Source: Rhizobium sp. BT04
GTDB taxonomy: Bacteria; Pseudomonadota; Alphaproteobacteria; Rhizobiales; Rhizobiaceae
Direction of reading: 5' to 3'
Assembly (NCBI RefSeq): GCF_030053135.1
Contig: NZ_CP125650.1
Location: 358,656 to 422,655, forward strand
DNA length: 64,000 bases
Positions 35,473-43,000 of the stretch are shown here, one piece after another. Every line of letters begins with the position of its first letter. Positions within the stretch are counted from its first letter, which is position 1. A model generated the notes under the pieces. It saw only the letters and a program-made list of their open reading frames with translations. It made no database searches and had not been told where the DNA came from. The translations under genes and the position numbers were made by a program.

Positions 35473-36678
35473 GTGCTGGACTTTCACAGAATTCAACGTT
35501 TGCCGCCTTATGTTTTCGAACAGGTCAACCGTTTGAAAGCAAGCGCGCGAGCGGGCGGCGCCGATATCATTGATCTCGGCATGGGAAACCCCGACCTTCC
35601 CACTCCTCAGTCGATCGTCGACAAGCTGTGCGAGGTCGTGCAGGATCCGCGCACCCACCGCTATTCCTCCTCCAAGGGCATTCCGGGGCTGCGCCGTGCC
35701 CAGGCCGCCTATTATGCCCGCCGTTTCGGTGTCAAGCTCAACCCGGATACCCAGGTGGTCGCCACCTTGGGCTCCAAGGAAGGCTTCGCCAACATGGCGC
35801 AGGCGATCACCGCGCCCGGCGACGTGATCCTCTGCCCGAACCCGACCTATCCGATCCACGCCTTCGGTTTCCTGATGGCGGGCGGCGTGATCCGCTCGAT
35901 GTCGGTTGAGCCGGATGAGAGCTTTTTCCCGCCGCTGGAGCGGGCGGTCCGGCATTCGATCCCGAAGCCGTTGGCGCTGATCCTCAACTATCCGTCGAAC
36001 CCGACGGCCCTCGTCGCGACGCTCGATTTCTATAAGGACGTCGTCGCCTTCGCCAAGAAGCATGACATCATCGTGCTTTCCGACCTTGCCTATTCCGAGA
36101 TCTACTTCGACGGCGCTCCGCCGCCATCGGTTCTCGAAGTGCCGGGTGCAATGGATGTGACCGTCGAATTCACCTCGATGTCGAAGACCTTTTCCATGCC
36201 CGGCTGGCGCATGGGCTTTGCCGTCGGCAACGAGCGGCTGATCGCGGCGCTCACCCGCGTCAAGTCCTATCTCGACTACGGCGCCTTCACGCCGATCCAG
36301 GTGGCCGCGACCCATGCGCTGAACGGCGACGGTTCCGACATTGCGGAGGTTCGCAACGTCTACAAGCGTCGCCGCGACGTCATGGTCGAAAGCTTCGGGA
36401 AGGCCGGCTTCGACGTGCCGCCGCCGGCTGCCACCATGTTCGCCTGGGCAAAGATCCCGGAAAAGTTCCGTCATCTCGGTTCGCTGGAGTTTTCCAAGCT
36501 GCTGGTCGAGAAGGCCGACGTCGCCGTTGCACCGGGTATCGGCTTCGGCGAAATGGGCGACGACTACGTCCGTCTGGCGCTCGTCGAGAACGAACACCGC
36601 ATCCGCCAGGCTGCGCGCAACATCAAACGCTGGCTTAGCGGCGACGAGAAATTTGAAATCAACGTAATGAATCAGTGA
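35473..36678 (+). CDS. PLP-dependent class I/II aminotransferase, AlaC-like
   Basis: A fold-type I aminotransferase of about 400 residues. The family start is FHRIQRLPPYVFEQVNRLK, the PLP lysine lies in TSMSKTFSMPGWRMGF, and GMGNPDLPTP and NYPSNPTA are cofactor or substrate contacts. It is closest to the alanine/LL-diaminopimelate aminotransferase-like group. I chose the GTG at 35473 because homology starts there; a frame open from 35383 would add 30 unusual residues spanning the hairpin. Its codons are visibly richer in GC third positions than the neighbours, like core chromosomal genes, so it may be a recently copied housekeeping gene. It could transaminate a pathway intermediate. Confidence 0.85.
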   Translation: MLDFHRIQRLPPYVFEQVNRLKASARAGGADIIDLGMGNPDLPTPQSIVDKLCEVVQDPRTHRYSSSKGIPGLRRAQAAYYARRFGVKLNPDTQVVATLGSKEGFANMAQAITAPGDVILCPNPTYPIHAFGFLMAGGVIRSMSVEPDESFFPPLERAVRHSIPKPLALILNYPSNPTALVATLDFYKDVVAFAKKHDIIVLSDLAYSEIYFDGAPPPSVLEVPGAMDVTVEFTSMSKTFSMPGWRMGFAVGNERLIAALTRVKSYLDYGAFTPIQVAATHALNGDGSDIAEVRNVYKRRRDVMVESFGKAGFDVPPPAATMFAWAKIPEKFRHLGSLEFSKLLVEKADVAVAPGIGFGEMGDDYVRLALVENEHRIRQAARNIKRWLSGDEKFEINVMNQ

Positions 36679-36689
36679 AAGGATACCCG

Positions 36690-37088
36690 ATGCCAATCTT
36701 CGGATCATGCCAATGCAAAGCGGTAACGTACCAGGTTCAGGAAATTGATGGACCCATGTGGAATTGCTTCTGTCAAACATGCCGGAAGTCACACGCCGCT
36801 GATCACAATACCGCTGCGAAGGTGAAAAGCGAGCACTTCAAGATCCTTACAGGCCAAGATACGCTTCATAGCTTCGAATCGACGCCTGGAAAGCTGCGGT
36901 GGTTTTGTTCGGTATGTGGCTCGCACGTTTATGCGGAGCGGCCGGCCAGCCCGGAGCTCAAAGTCGTTAGAGCCGGCACGTTCGATACCGATCCTGGAAG
37001 TGTGCCGATGTCAAACGTATGGGTATCGCATGCGGAACCTTGGCTCGCCCATGATCCATCGAAGGCAAGCTCACCAGAGTTCCCGTAA
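36690..37088 (+). CDS. GFA-family (glutathione-dependent formaldehyde-activating-like) zinc protein
   Basis: A 132-residue zinc-binding protein with the GFA/CENP-V cysteine pattern: GSCQCKAVTY near the start, then WNCFCQTCRKSH, and WFCSVCGSHVYAE near residue 75. Family members bind one or two zinc ions; only some act on S-hydroxymethylglutathione, so the name is a family label. AAAGGA lies upstream of the ATG at 36690. It is 12 bases after the aminotransferase and probably cotranscribed. If the pathway releases formaldehyde by demethylation, a role in handling it would fit, but that is inference. Confidence 0.78.
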   Translation: MPIFGSCQCKAVTYQVQEIDGPMWNCFCQTCRKSHAADHNTAAKVKSEHFKILTGQDTLHSFESTPGKLRWFCSVCGSHVYAERPASPELKVVRAGTFDTDPGSVPMSNVWVSHAEPWLAHDPSKASSPEFP

Positions 37089-37448
37089 GTGACCGGGATA
37101 CTACCTGTCGTAACTGAGGTGGAGCCACGGCGACCGTATATCAAGCGGCAACGCCTCATTCCGTGTCCAGGAGGTTCTAACGCAAACGTGCTGGGTCGGT
37201 AAAAGCGGCAGGGATTGCAGACAGTAGGTGCGCTTGCACGGCGAGCCCACCCATTGAGAGAATAAAGTCGTACGAGACAGAAGACTTCTGCGAAGCAATC
37301 CAGCCTTCGAGGTTGGGAAATTACGGGTTGTGAGGGCTCAGGACACCGCAGGACTATTTTTGCCCCCACGGGTCCTCAACGACCTCCATTGCGGTGTGAG
37401 TGAAAATTGTAAGATTGTCTTATGCGAGAATGTTGGGAGTCCTGTGAC
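37089..37448. other. Intergenic DNA with partial regulon motif
   Basis: About 360 bp. Near its end TTGTAAGATTGTCTTATG (37407-37424) keeps the left half of the regulon motif, AGATTGTC, next to a weak -35 (TTGTAA). No other gene or repeat is supported; a minus-strand frame reaching 37369 overlaps the GFA gene antisense and is ignored. Confidence 0.45.
37407..37424 (+). promoter_or_regulatory. Weak regulon promoter-operator before the FMN reductase-ribBA operon
   Basis: AGATTGTC (37412-37419) is identical to the strong left half; the -35 is TTGTAA rather than TTGACA and the right half (TATGC) is poor. Its place, 25 bases before the FMN reductase ATG, fits the pattern seen elsewhere. Confidence 0.45.
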
Positions 37449-37967
37449 ATGAAAGTTGTTGTAATAACGGGGAATTTATCGCGCCCCTCGAAAACCCGGG
37501 CCGTAGCAGACTTCATGGTGGATCGGGTGCGCGCGTCCGGCAACGAAGCAAGCTGCTGGGACCTTGTCGACCTTCATCCGCACCTTGGGGCAACAGTGTT
37601 GCCCTCCAGCGCCGCTGAGATTGTTAAAGCGGCACTCAACGATATTTTGGCTAGTGACGTGCTAGTTGTTGGTAGTCCGGTCTACAAAGCATCTTACACT
37701 GGGTTGCTGAAGCATTTATTCGACCTTGTCGACATGAAAGCGCTTAAGGGCCGCTATGTGATCCCTTTTGCAACCGGTAAAGCATCGAGTCACAAGCCGC
37801 TCGTCGAAGCCTCGATGGAAGCCTTATTCGACTTTTTCGAAGCGCAAATACATAGCCGTTTCATTTTCGCTCTCGATGAAGATTTTCAGAACGATGCTCT
37901 TTCTGAGAACCTGCGCGCGCTTGTCGACAGAGAGCTCGATGCCGCGCGTCGCGCCGTCAGCCCATAA
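37449..37967 (+). CDS. NAD(P)H-dependent FMN reductase, SsuE/MsuE-like
   Basis: A 172-residue flavodoxin-fold reductase. The N-terminal phosphate-binding segment is VVITGNLSRPSKTRAVA, and GSPVYKASYTGLLKHLFDL is the SsuE/MsuE hallmark in the middle. Such enzymes supply FMNH2 to alkanesulfonate- or sulfone-type luciferase-like monooxygenases. Here the RutA-like enzyme upstream is the obvious client, which would give it two possible reductases. ATG at 37449 follows GGGAG by ten bases. The riboflavin gene ribBA follows after 16 bases, a clear flavin-supply pairing. Confidence 0.87.
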   Translation: MKVVVITGNLSRPSKTRAVADFMVDRVRASGNEASCWDLVDLHPHLGATVLPSSAAEIVKAALNDILASDVLVVGSPVYKASYTGLLKHLFDLVDMKALKGRYVIPFATGKASSHKPLVEASMEALFDFFEAQIHSRFIFALDEDFQNDALSENLRALVDRELDAARRAVSP

Positions 37968-37983
37968 TAAGGAGGAGGATTCC

Positions 37984-39264
37984 ATGTCTTTTTCGAGCAT
38001 AGATGAGGCGATCGAGGCGATCGAAGCGGGCGAGATGGTTATCGTGGTCGACGACGAAAACCGGGAGAATGAAGGCGACCTAGTCGTTGCTGCCGAAAAA
38101 ATAACAGCTGAGCACATCGCTTTCATGATGAAATATGCGAGAGGCCTTATCTGCGTGCCACTTCCAGCCGAACGTCTCGACAAACTCGAGATCCCCCTGA
38201 TGGTCACACGTAATTCGGACTCACTGCAGACGGCATTTACCGTTTCCGTCGATTGCAAACACGGCACAACGACAGGGATTTCAGCCGAAGATCGAGCAGC
38301 AACCGTCAAGTCGCTCATCGATCCGCAGACGCGGCCGGAAGACCTATCGCGACCGGGTCACATTTTTCCTTTGCGTGCAAATCGTCTCGGTGTCCTGGGC
38401 CGTCCTGGCCACACCGAAGCTGCCGTGGATCTTGCACGACTTGCCGGCCTGGCGCCGGCTGGCGTAATCTGCGAGATCGCCAATGACGACGGAACCATGT
38501 CTCGACTGCCAGATCTCGAGAAGTTCGCAATCGAACATGGCCTGCACATAGTAACGATCGACGCTTTGATTGAGTACTGCAGGAGTCGTGATACGAGGGT
38601 AAAGCGTTACGCGCAGTCCTTTATGCCAACGCGGTTTGGGGATTTCAAGGCAATTGCTTATCGCGATAGTTTGACGGGAACTGAACACTTAGCTTTGACA
38701 CTTGGCGAGTTGTGCGAGAAGGAAGACGTTCTGGTACGGGTGCATTCTGAATGTCTGACAGGTGAGGCGTTCCGGTCCATGCGATGCGACTGCGGTCAAC
38801 AGCTCGAAATGGCTCTTCGGGCGGTCCAGTTAGCGGGCGCTGGTTGCGTGATCTACATGCGTGGGCAAGAGGGGCGTGGCATTGGCTTAGGAAACAAAAT
38901 TGCGGCTTACAGCCTGCAGGATCATGGTCGTGATACTCTTGAGGCAAATCGGGAACTCGGCTTCGCATCTGATTCCCGCGAATATAACGCAGCGGCGGAT
39001 ATCATCCGCGACCTCGGTATCGGCAGCGTTCGGCTTCTGACCAACAATCCTACAAAAATAGAGGCGCTGCGAACGTCAGGCGTCATCGTGTCGTCTCGCC
39101 AGAGTCTGATCGCCGCATCTAGCGCGTCCAACATCACTTATTTTAAGACAAAGCGCGATCGGTTTGGCCACCTGTTGGACCAGGACACGTCAGCTGAACA
39201 CGTCGGCCGGAGCAACGTCTTTTCAGTGTTTGGCGCGCAGGTGTTCTCTGGACCCCTTGGATAA
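37984..39264 (+). CDS. ribBA: Bifunctional riboflavin biosynthesis protein RibBA
   Basis: A 426-residue fusion. Residues 1-200 are 3,4-dihydroxy-2-butanone-4-phosphate synthase (VDDENRENEGDLV, RPGHIFPL, GHTEAAVDLARLAG, ICEIANDDGTM). Residues from about 210 are GTP cyclohydrolase II, with the zinc cysteines in HSECLTGEAFRSMRCDCGQ near 255-268 and RGQEGRGIGL. Both active sites look complete. It catalyses the first committed steps of both branches of riboflavin synthesis. AAGGAGGA precedes the ATG. It lies 16 bases after the FMN reductase with no FMN riboswitch between or before them, so it is likely driven by the catabolic promoter. This looks like a dedicated flavin supply for the monooxygenase. 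Confidence 0.93.
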   Translation: MSFSSIDEAIEAIEAGEMVIVVDDENRENEGDLVVAAEKITAEHIAFMMKYARGLICVPLPAERLDKLEIPLMVTRNSDSLQTAFTVSVDCKHGTTTGISAEDRAATVKSLIDPQTRPEDLSRPGHIFPLRANRLGVLGRPGHTEAAVDLARLAGLAPAGVICEIANDDGTMSRLPDLEKFAIEHGLHIVTIDALIEYCRSRDTRVKRYAQSFMPTRFGDFKAIAYRDSLTGTEHLALTLGELCEKEDVLVRVHSECLTGEAFRSMRCDCGQQLEMALRAVQLAGAGCVIYMRGQEGRGIGLGNKIAAYSLQDHGRDTLEANRELGFASDSREYNAAADIIRDLGIGSVRLLTNNPTKIEALRTSGVIVSSRQSLIAASSASNITYFKTKRDRFGHLLDQDTSAEHVGRSNVFSVFGAQVFSGPLG

Positions 39265-39500
39265 CGGAGCCGCCCTCGCCACTTACCTGCCGGTGATTGT
39301 AGGGGGCCGCCTTTGACCGGCAGAGTCCTAGAGCTTTTGCGTGGGCCCTGCCAGCACATCATTCGTGCAGGCCTATCGGAGTGATGTGGCCCGCGATTGC
39401 ATCGAAAGCAGCGTTCGACCATATCTCGTCTTGAGCACGGCTGTTCCGACGGATCGCATTTAATCGCGGTCCGTCTTGTCTTTCGAAAAGTCTCGCAAAA

Positions 39501-40607
39501 CTAATGCTTCATGCGAAGGATCGGCTTAATGACTTTGCCGCTCTCGGAATCAGCCATCGCCTCGTTGATCTGGTCGAGGTCATAGAACTGAACCAGTTTG
39601 TCGAACGGGAAAAGTCCCTGCTGCCAATACTCGATCAACTGCGGGACGAACTCGGACGGAACGCTTTGTCCTTCGACAACGCCGATCAATGTGCGGCCGA
39701 AAAGGAAGTTCCCGATATCGATCGTGCCTTCAGTGCCGAGAGCGGACGAGCCAACGAGACCGCATGTTCCCGGCGTACCAAGGCAGTCGACTGCCTGACG
39801 GAAAACTCGCGGCGAACTCGTGCATTCCAAGCTGAAATCAACGCCTGCGGGGACGATCTTCCTGATCGCGGCAACGCTGTCCAATTTGCGGGCATTTATC
39901 GTGTGCGTCGCCCCGAGTTCGCGCGAAAGTTCCAGCCGTTCATCGTTCAAGTCGATCACGATGATGGTCGCGCATCCGGCGATTTTCGCGGCCATCGTAG
40001 CCGCCATGCCAACCGCACCAGCACCGAACACTGCTATTGACGAGCCGGGCTTCGGCTTGAGGCAATTCAGTACCGCGCCAGCACCGGTCTGAAGCCCGCA
40101 CCCGAGCGGTCCGATCAACTCGAGTGGAACATCCTTTGCAACCTTCACGGCGTTTCGTTCGCTGGCGATGGCGTAGGTTGCAAATGACGACTGCTCGAAG
40201 AAGCAGCCACTAATCTGTTTCCCGTGAGAATCATGGATCGGGCAGGTGCCATCCGGACGAGTGCCGCGGAAATTGCGACCGAAGAAGTCCTCGCAGTAGA
40301 AAGGTGTACCGGAAAGGCACTTTTCGCACTTGCCGCAATAGGCGTAGCTCAAAGCAACGTGATCACCGGGCACAAGATCTTTAACTGCGCTCCCGACGGC
40401 CTCGACGACGCCAGAGCCTTCGTGTCCCAACACAACAGGTTGAGGTACGTCATATCCCTGGTCCCTGACCACCAGGTCGGTATGACATACCCCCGATGCG
40501 ACGATGCGGACCAAAATCTCGTCTGCACGAGGTTCCTCAATCCCTATGCACTCCAAGATCAAGGGCTTCGCCTTTTCGCGCGAGACCGCCGCATATGCCT
40601 GCTTCAT
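39501..40607 (-). CDS. Zinc-dependent alcohol dehydrogenase, aryl-alcohol type
   Basis: A 368-residue medium-chain dehydrogenase. The catalytic zinc site shows in ASGVCHTDLVVRDQ and LGHEGSG, and the structural zinc site begins CGKCEKC. GAGAVGMAATMAAKIAG followed by VIDLND gives an NAD site. The sequence CGLQTGAGAVLNCLKPKPGSS is typical of benzyl-alcohol dehydrogenase (XylB-like) enzymes. The ATG at 40607 has GAGGAAC six bases upstream. It is a single minus-strand gene behind the operator at 40653-40674. The closest relative in the window is the dehydrogenase at 46547-47650. Confidence 0.9.
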   Translation of the reverse strand: MKQAYAAVSREKAKPLILECIGIEEPRADEILVRIVASGVCHTDLVVRDQGYDVPQPVVLGHEGSGVVEAVGSAVKDLVPGDHVALSYAYCGKCEKCLSGTPFYCEDFFGRNFRGTRPDGTCPIHDSHGKQISGCFFEQSSFATYAIASERNAVKVAKDVPLELIGPLGCGLQTGAGAVLNCLKPKPGSSIAVFGAGAVGMAATMAAKIAGCATIIVIDLNDERLELSRELGATHTINARKLDSVAAIRKIVPAGVDFSLECTSSPRVFRQAVDCLGTPGTCGLVGSSALGTEGTIDIGNFLFGRTLIGVVEGQSVPSEFVPQLIEYWQQGLFPFDKLVQFYDLDQINEAMADSESGKVIKPILRMKH

Positions 40608-40652
40608 GTAACTGTTCCTCCAAGGCTCACAACGCAATTCGCGCGAACGTAC

Positions 40653-40674
40653 TCATCGTCAGACAATCAGTCAA
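40653..40674 (-). promoter_or_regulatory. Regulon promoter-operator before the minus-strand alcohol dehydrogenase
   Basis: On the minus strand TTGACT (40674-40669) runs into TGATTGTCTGACGATG. The core TTGTCTGACGA fits TNGTNNNACNA exactly. It lies about 50 bases before the ATG at 40607. Confidence 0.7.
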
Positions 40675-40971
40675 TAATTACTCTATTAAATTAGATCAGT
40701 TCAACCGGAGCAGGGCTGCATTTTTGCAAAGTCACGAGTGAACGCTGATTTGAAGTGATCAAAGGGTTCCGATGCATGTTCGAAAGGGAGCATGCGTCTT
40801 GTCCCGCTTTGGGCTGAAAGATCGGCAGACGAAAATTTAGTAGCAACGTGTGAGGCGAGCCGGATGGCGTCGCTTGCCGACGTCGAGCCGGTTCTGAAGG
40901 CTATCGACAGCTTCGAGACACCGGTATTGCCAAGTTCAACCGACTACAAACGATGCTACTGCCAGCCAGGC

Positions 40972-41601
40972 TTAACAGACAGTACCAACCAGGACGTTAG
41001 TCTTCTCGATGATCGAGAGGTCCGACGCAATCCGGTATACAGTTGGCGCGGCGGTCGGTGACTCAATAGCGAGCGTATCCTGGATCGTGAGGCGTTCGAT
41101 GCCCTGCTTTAGTGACCTGATCGTATTCCCGTGGGCCACCACAAGAACCGATTTCCCTCTCAACAAGGGGGGGAACACTTCGCTTATCAAAAAGGGCAGA
41201 ACCCTCGCGCTTATGTCCCGTATGCTTTCTCCCCCAGGTGGTGGAGTGCTGTACGAGCGGCGCCAAACCTGGACAACATCCTGGCCCCACCGCTCACGTG
41301 CCACGTTCTTGTTGATGCCGGTGAGCTGTCCGTAGTCGCGTTCGTTCAACTCGGTTCTCCTGATTGGCTCCAGCAGATCGCCGTTGGTTTCGTTCAAAAT
41401 CGCTCTGCAAGTGTCGACTGTGCGCAAGAGGGCAGAGCTAAACGCAATATCGAACGAGATGCCGAGGTTCGCGAGCAGTGAGCCGGCTCGCCTGCTCTCA
41501 GACCAGCCCTCCTGTGTGAGCGGCACGTCGCTCGTACCCGTGAACTCCCCGCGCGCGTTCCCTTCGCTTTGGCCATGCCGGACAATCACCAGAGTGGACA
41601 T
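40972..41601 (-). CDS. Histidine phosphatase (phosphoglycerate mutase-like)
   Basis: A 209-residue protein of the histidine phosphatase superfamily. The phosphorylated histidine lies in LVIVRHGQSEGNARGEFTG near residue 9, ELNERDYGQLTG holds the catalytic Glu, and the second histidine is in LVVAHGNTIRSL near 155. It aligns best with 2,3-bisphosphoglycerate-dependent phosphoglycerate mutase (GpmA). As a member of this regulon it may instead dephosphorylate a pathway metabolite; the mutase assignment is by similarity only. Transcribed on the minus strand from the operator at 41642. Confidence 0.85.
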   Translation of the reverse strand: MSTLVIVRHGQSEGNARGEFTGTSDVPLTQEGWSESRRAGSLLANLGISFDIAFSSALLRTVDTCRAILNETNGDLLEPIRRTELNERDYGQLTGINKNVARERWGQDVVQVWRRSYSTPPPGGESIRDISARVLPFLISEVFPPLLRGKSVLVVAHGNTIRSLKQGIERLTIQDTLAIESPTAAPTVYRIASDLSIIEKTNVLVGTVC

Positions 41602-41641
41602 TCATAACCCTCCCATCGATTTAGCGAACACGAATATTGTC

Positions 41642-41663
41642 GCACTATCGGACAATCCGTCAA
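41642..41663 (-). promoter_or_regulatory. Regulon promoter-operator before the histidine phosphatase gene
   Basis: On the minus strand TTGACG (41663-41658) runs into GGATTGTCCGATAGTGC. The left half ATTGTC is conserved. A further ATTGTC on the plus strand (41636-41641) forms an inverted repeat with GACAAT (41651-41656). It lies about 40-60 bases before the ATG at 41601. Confidence 0.65.
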
Positions 41664-41727
41664 GTGCGACTATGTGCAAGTGAAAACAAAACGATGTCGA
41701 AAAAACAAACGTCGAAGTTTATATTTA

Positions 41728-41749
41728 TTGACAGATTGTCTGATAGCTC
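41728..41749 (+). promoter_or_regulatory. Regulon promoter-operator before the second ABC operon
   Basis: TTGACA (41728-41733) overlaps AGATTGTCTGATAGCTC. It lies about 110 bases before the ATG of the binding protein and is the only promoter-like signal before the seven-gene operon 41857-49303. Confidence 0.72.
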
Positions 41750-41856
41750 ATACCAATGCACTCCGCCGTATTGAGGAGAGTCCGGCACGGCTTGGGAAGG
41801 CAAGGCTCTCGCCTTAACAGACAATGCCGCCCAGAGCGGCCGGAGGAGGAATTTTC

Positions 41857-42945
41857 ATGAAGAGACGTACATTTCTACAAGCGAGCGGGGCAATTGCTGT
41901 AGCCGGCACGTTCGGAATGCCGGGGATTCTTCGCGCCGACGACGCGATCAGTCTCCTACCTGACACTTGGCCCTCCGAAGGCGCCAACCCAATTGTCGAC
42001 GCGGGTAAGTTCAAGAAGTCAGGCCCGTGGAAGATCGGACACAGCCACTACGGCCTCGCTGGTTCAACGCATACCTACCAGACGGCGTTTGAAGCCGAAT
42101 ATGAAATAAAAAAGAACAAGGATCGGATCGCTGATTACCAGTTCCGGAGCGCTGATCTCAATGCCTCCAAACAAGTTGCCGATATCGAGGATCTGATCGC
42201 CCAGAAGGTCGATGCGATCATCATCGCACCGCTAACCACCGGTTCCGCCGTCGAGGGCATCAAGAAGGCAAAGGCTGCTGGCATTCCAACCGTAGTCTAT
42301 CTCGGACGCGTCGACACCGAGGAGTTTACGGTTCAGGTCCAGGGCGACGACTTCTATTTCGGGCGCGTGATGGCTCAGTTCCTCGTCGACAAGCTTGGCA
42401 ACAAGGGCAAGGTATGGGTTCTGCGTGGCGTCGCCGGGCATCCCATCGATGCAGATCGTTATGCAGGCGCCATGGAAGTCTTCAGCAAGTCTGGACTTCA
42501 GATCACGTCGACCCAGCACGGAAGCTGGTCTTATGAGGACTCAAAGAAGATCGCCGAAAGCTTGTATCTCTCCGACCCCGATGTCGCGGGCATCTGGACC
42601 GATGGAGCCAACATGTCTCTTGGCGTTTTGGATGCCTTGCAGGAGGCTGGCGCCTCAACGATCCCGCCAATCACGGGCGAAGCACTTAACGGCTGGATGC
42701 GTCGTTGGAATGACGAAAAACTTTCCTCGATCGGTCCGATTTGCCCACCCGCTCTGTCTACTGCCGCGCTACGGGCCGCCTTCGCCTTGCTGGATGGGAA
42801 GCCGATTCAGCGTAACTGGACGAACCGCCCCAAGCCGATCACCGACGAGACGCTCTCCCAGTTCTATCGCGCAGATCTCACTGATGCGTACTGGGCGCCG
42901 ACCGAAATGCCGAACGAAAAGCTCCTTGATTATTTCAAGGCTTGA
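41857..42945 (+). CDS. Periplasmic binding protein with Tat-like signal (second ABC system)
   Basis: A 362-residue type 1 periplasmic binding protein. The N-terminus MKRRTFLQASGAIAVAG has the twin-arginine pattern RRTFLQ, suggesting Tat export. The body (WKIGHSHYGLAGSTHTYQTAF, IAPLTTGSAVEGIKKAKAAG) is related to but clearly different from the three other binding proteins in the window. GGAGGAGGA lies six bases before the ATG. A perfect hairpin follows, then ATPase and permeases. A TorT- or ribose-like ligand range is possible; the real ligand is unknown. Confidence 0.9.
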   Translation: MKRRTFLQASGAIAVAGTFGMPGILRADDAISLLPDTWPSEGANPIVDAGKFKKSGPWKIGHSHYGLAGSTHTYQTAFEAEYEIKKNKDRIADYQFRSADLNASKQVADIEDLIAQKVDAIIIAPLTTGSAVEGIKKAKAAGIPTVVYLGRVDTEEFTVQVQGDDFYFGRVMAQFLVDKLGNKGKVWVLRGVAGHPIDADRYAGAMEVFSKSGLQITSTQHGSWSYEDSKKIAESLYLSDPDVAGIWTDGANMSLGVLDALQEAGASTIPPITGEALNGWMRRWNDEKLSSIGPICPPALSTAALRAAFALLDGKPIQRNWTNRPKPITDETLSQFYRADLTDAYWAPTEMPNEKLLDYFKA

Positions 42946-42950
42946 TGAAC

Positions 42951-42976
42951 TACGGGCACGATCACTCGTGCCCGTA
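42951..42976 (+). terminator. Perfect hairpin between binding protein and ATPase (second ABC operon)
   Basis: TACGGGCACG (42951-42960) pairs perfectly with CGTGCCCGTA (42967-42976) around a 6-base loop. No T-run follows. It probably protects the upstream mRNA or partly terminates, giving more binding protein than membrane components. Confidence 0.6.
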
Positions 42977-43000
42977 TCCCTGTCGAAGATGGAAATTCCC

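Noticed and set aside
35335..36792. Long minus-strand open frame (485 codons) opposite the aminotransferase
   Set aside because: It mirrors the high GC third positions of the plus-strand gene, is rich in Arg, Asp and Gly, and shows no family motif; the plus strand encodes a clear aminotransferase.
37089..37983. FMN riboswitch upstream of the FMN reductase-ribBA genes
   Set aside because: I searched by eye for the conserved FMN riboswitch blocks and found none; only the regulon half-site is visible.
40738..40971. Short gene on plus strand starting near 40792
   Set aside because: No ribosome-binding site or family resemblance; most of its end overlaps the minus-strand phosphatase gene.
42395..43000. 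Upstream extension of the second ATPase frame over the binding-protein gene
   Set aside because: The extension reads through the binding protein in another frame and lacks similarity to ABC ATPases; homology begins at the MSTLVEM start.
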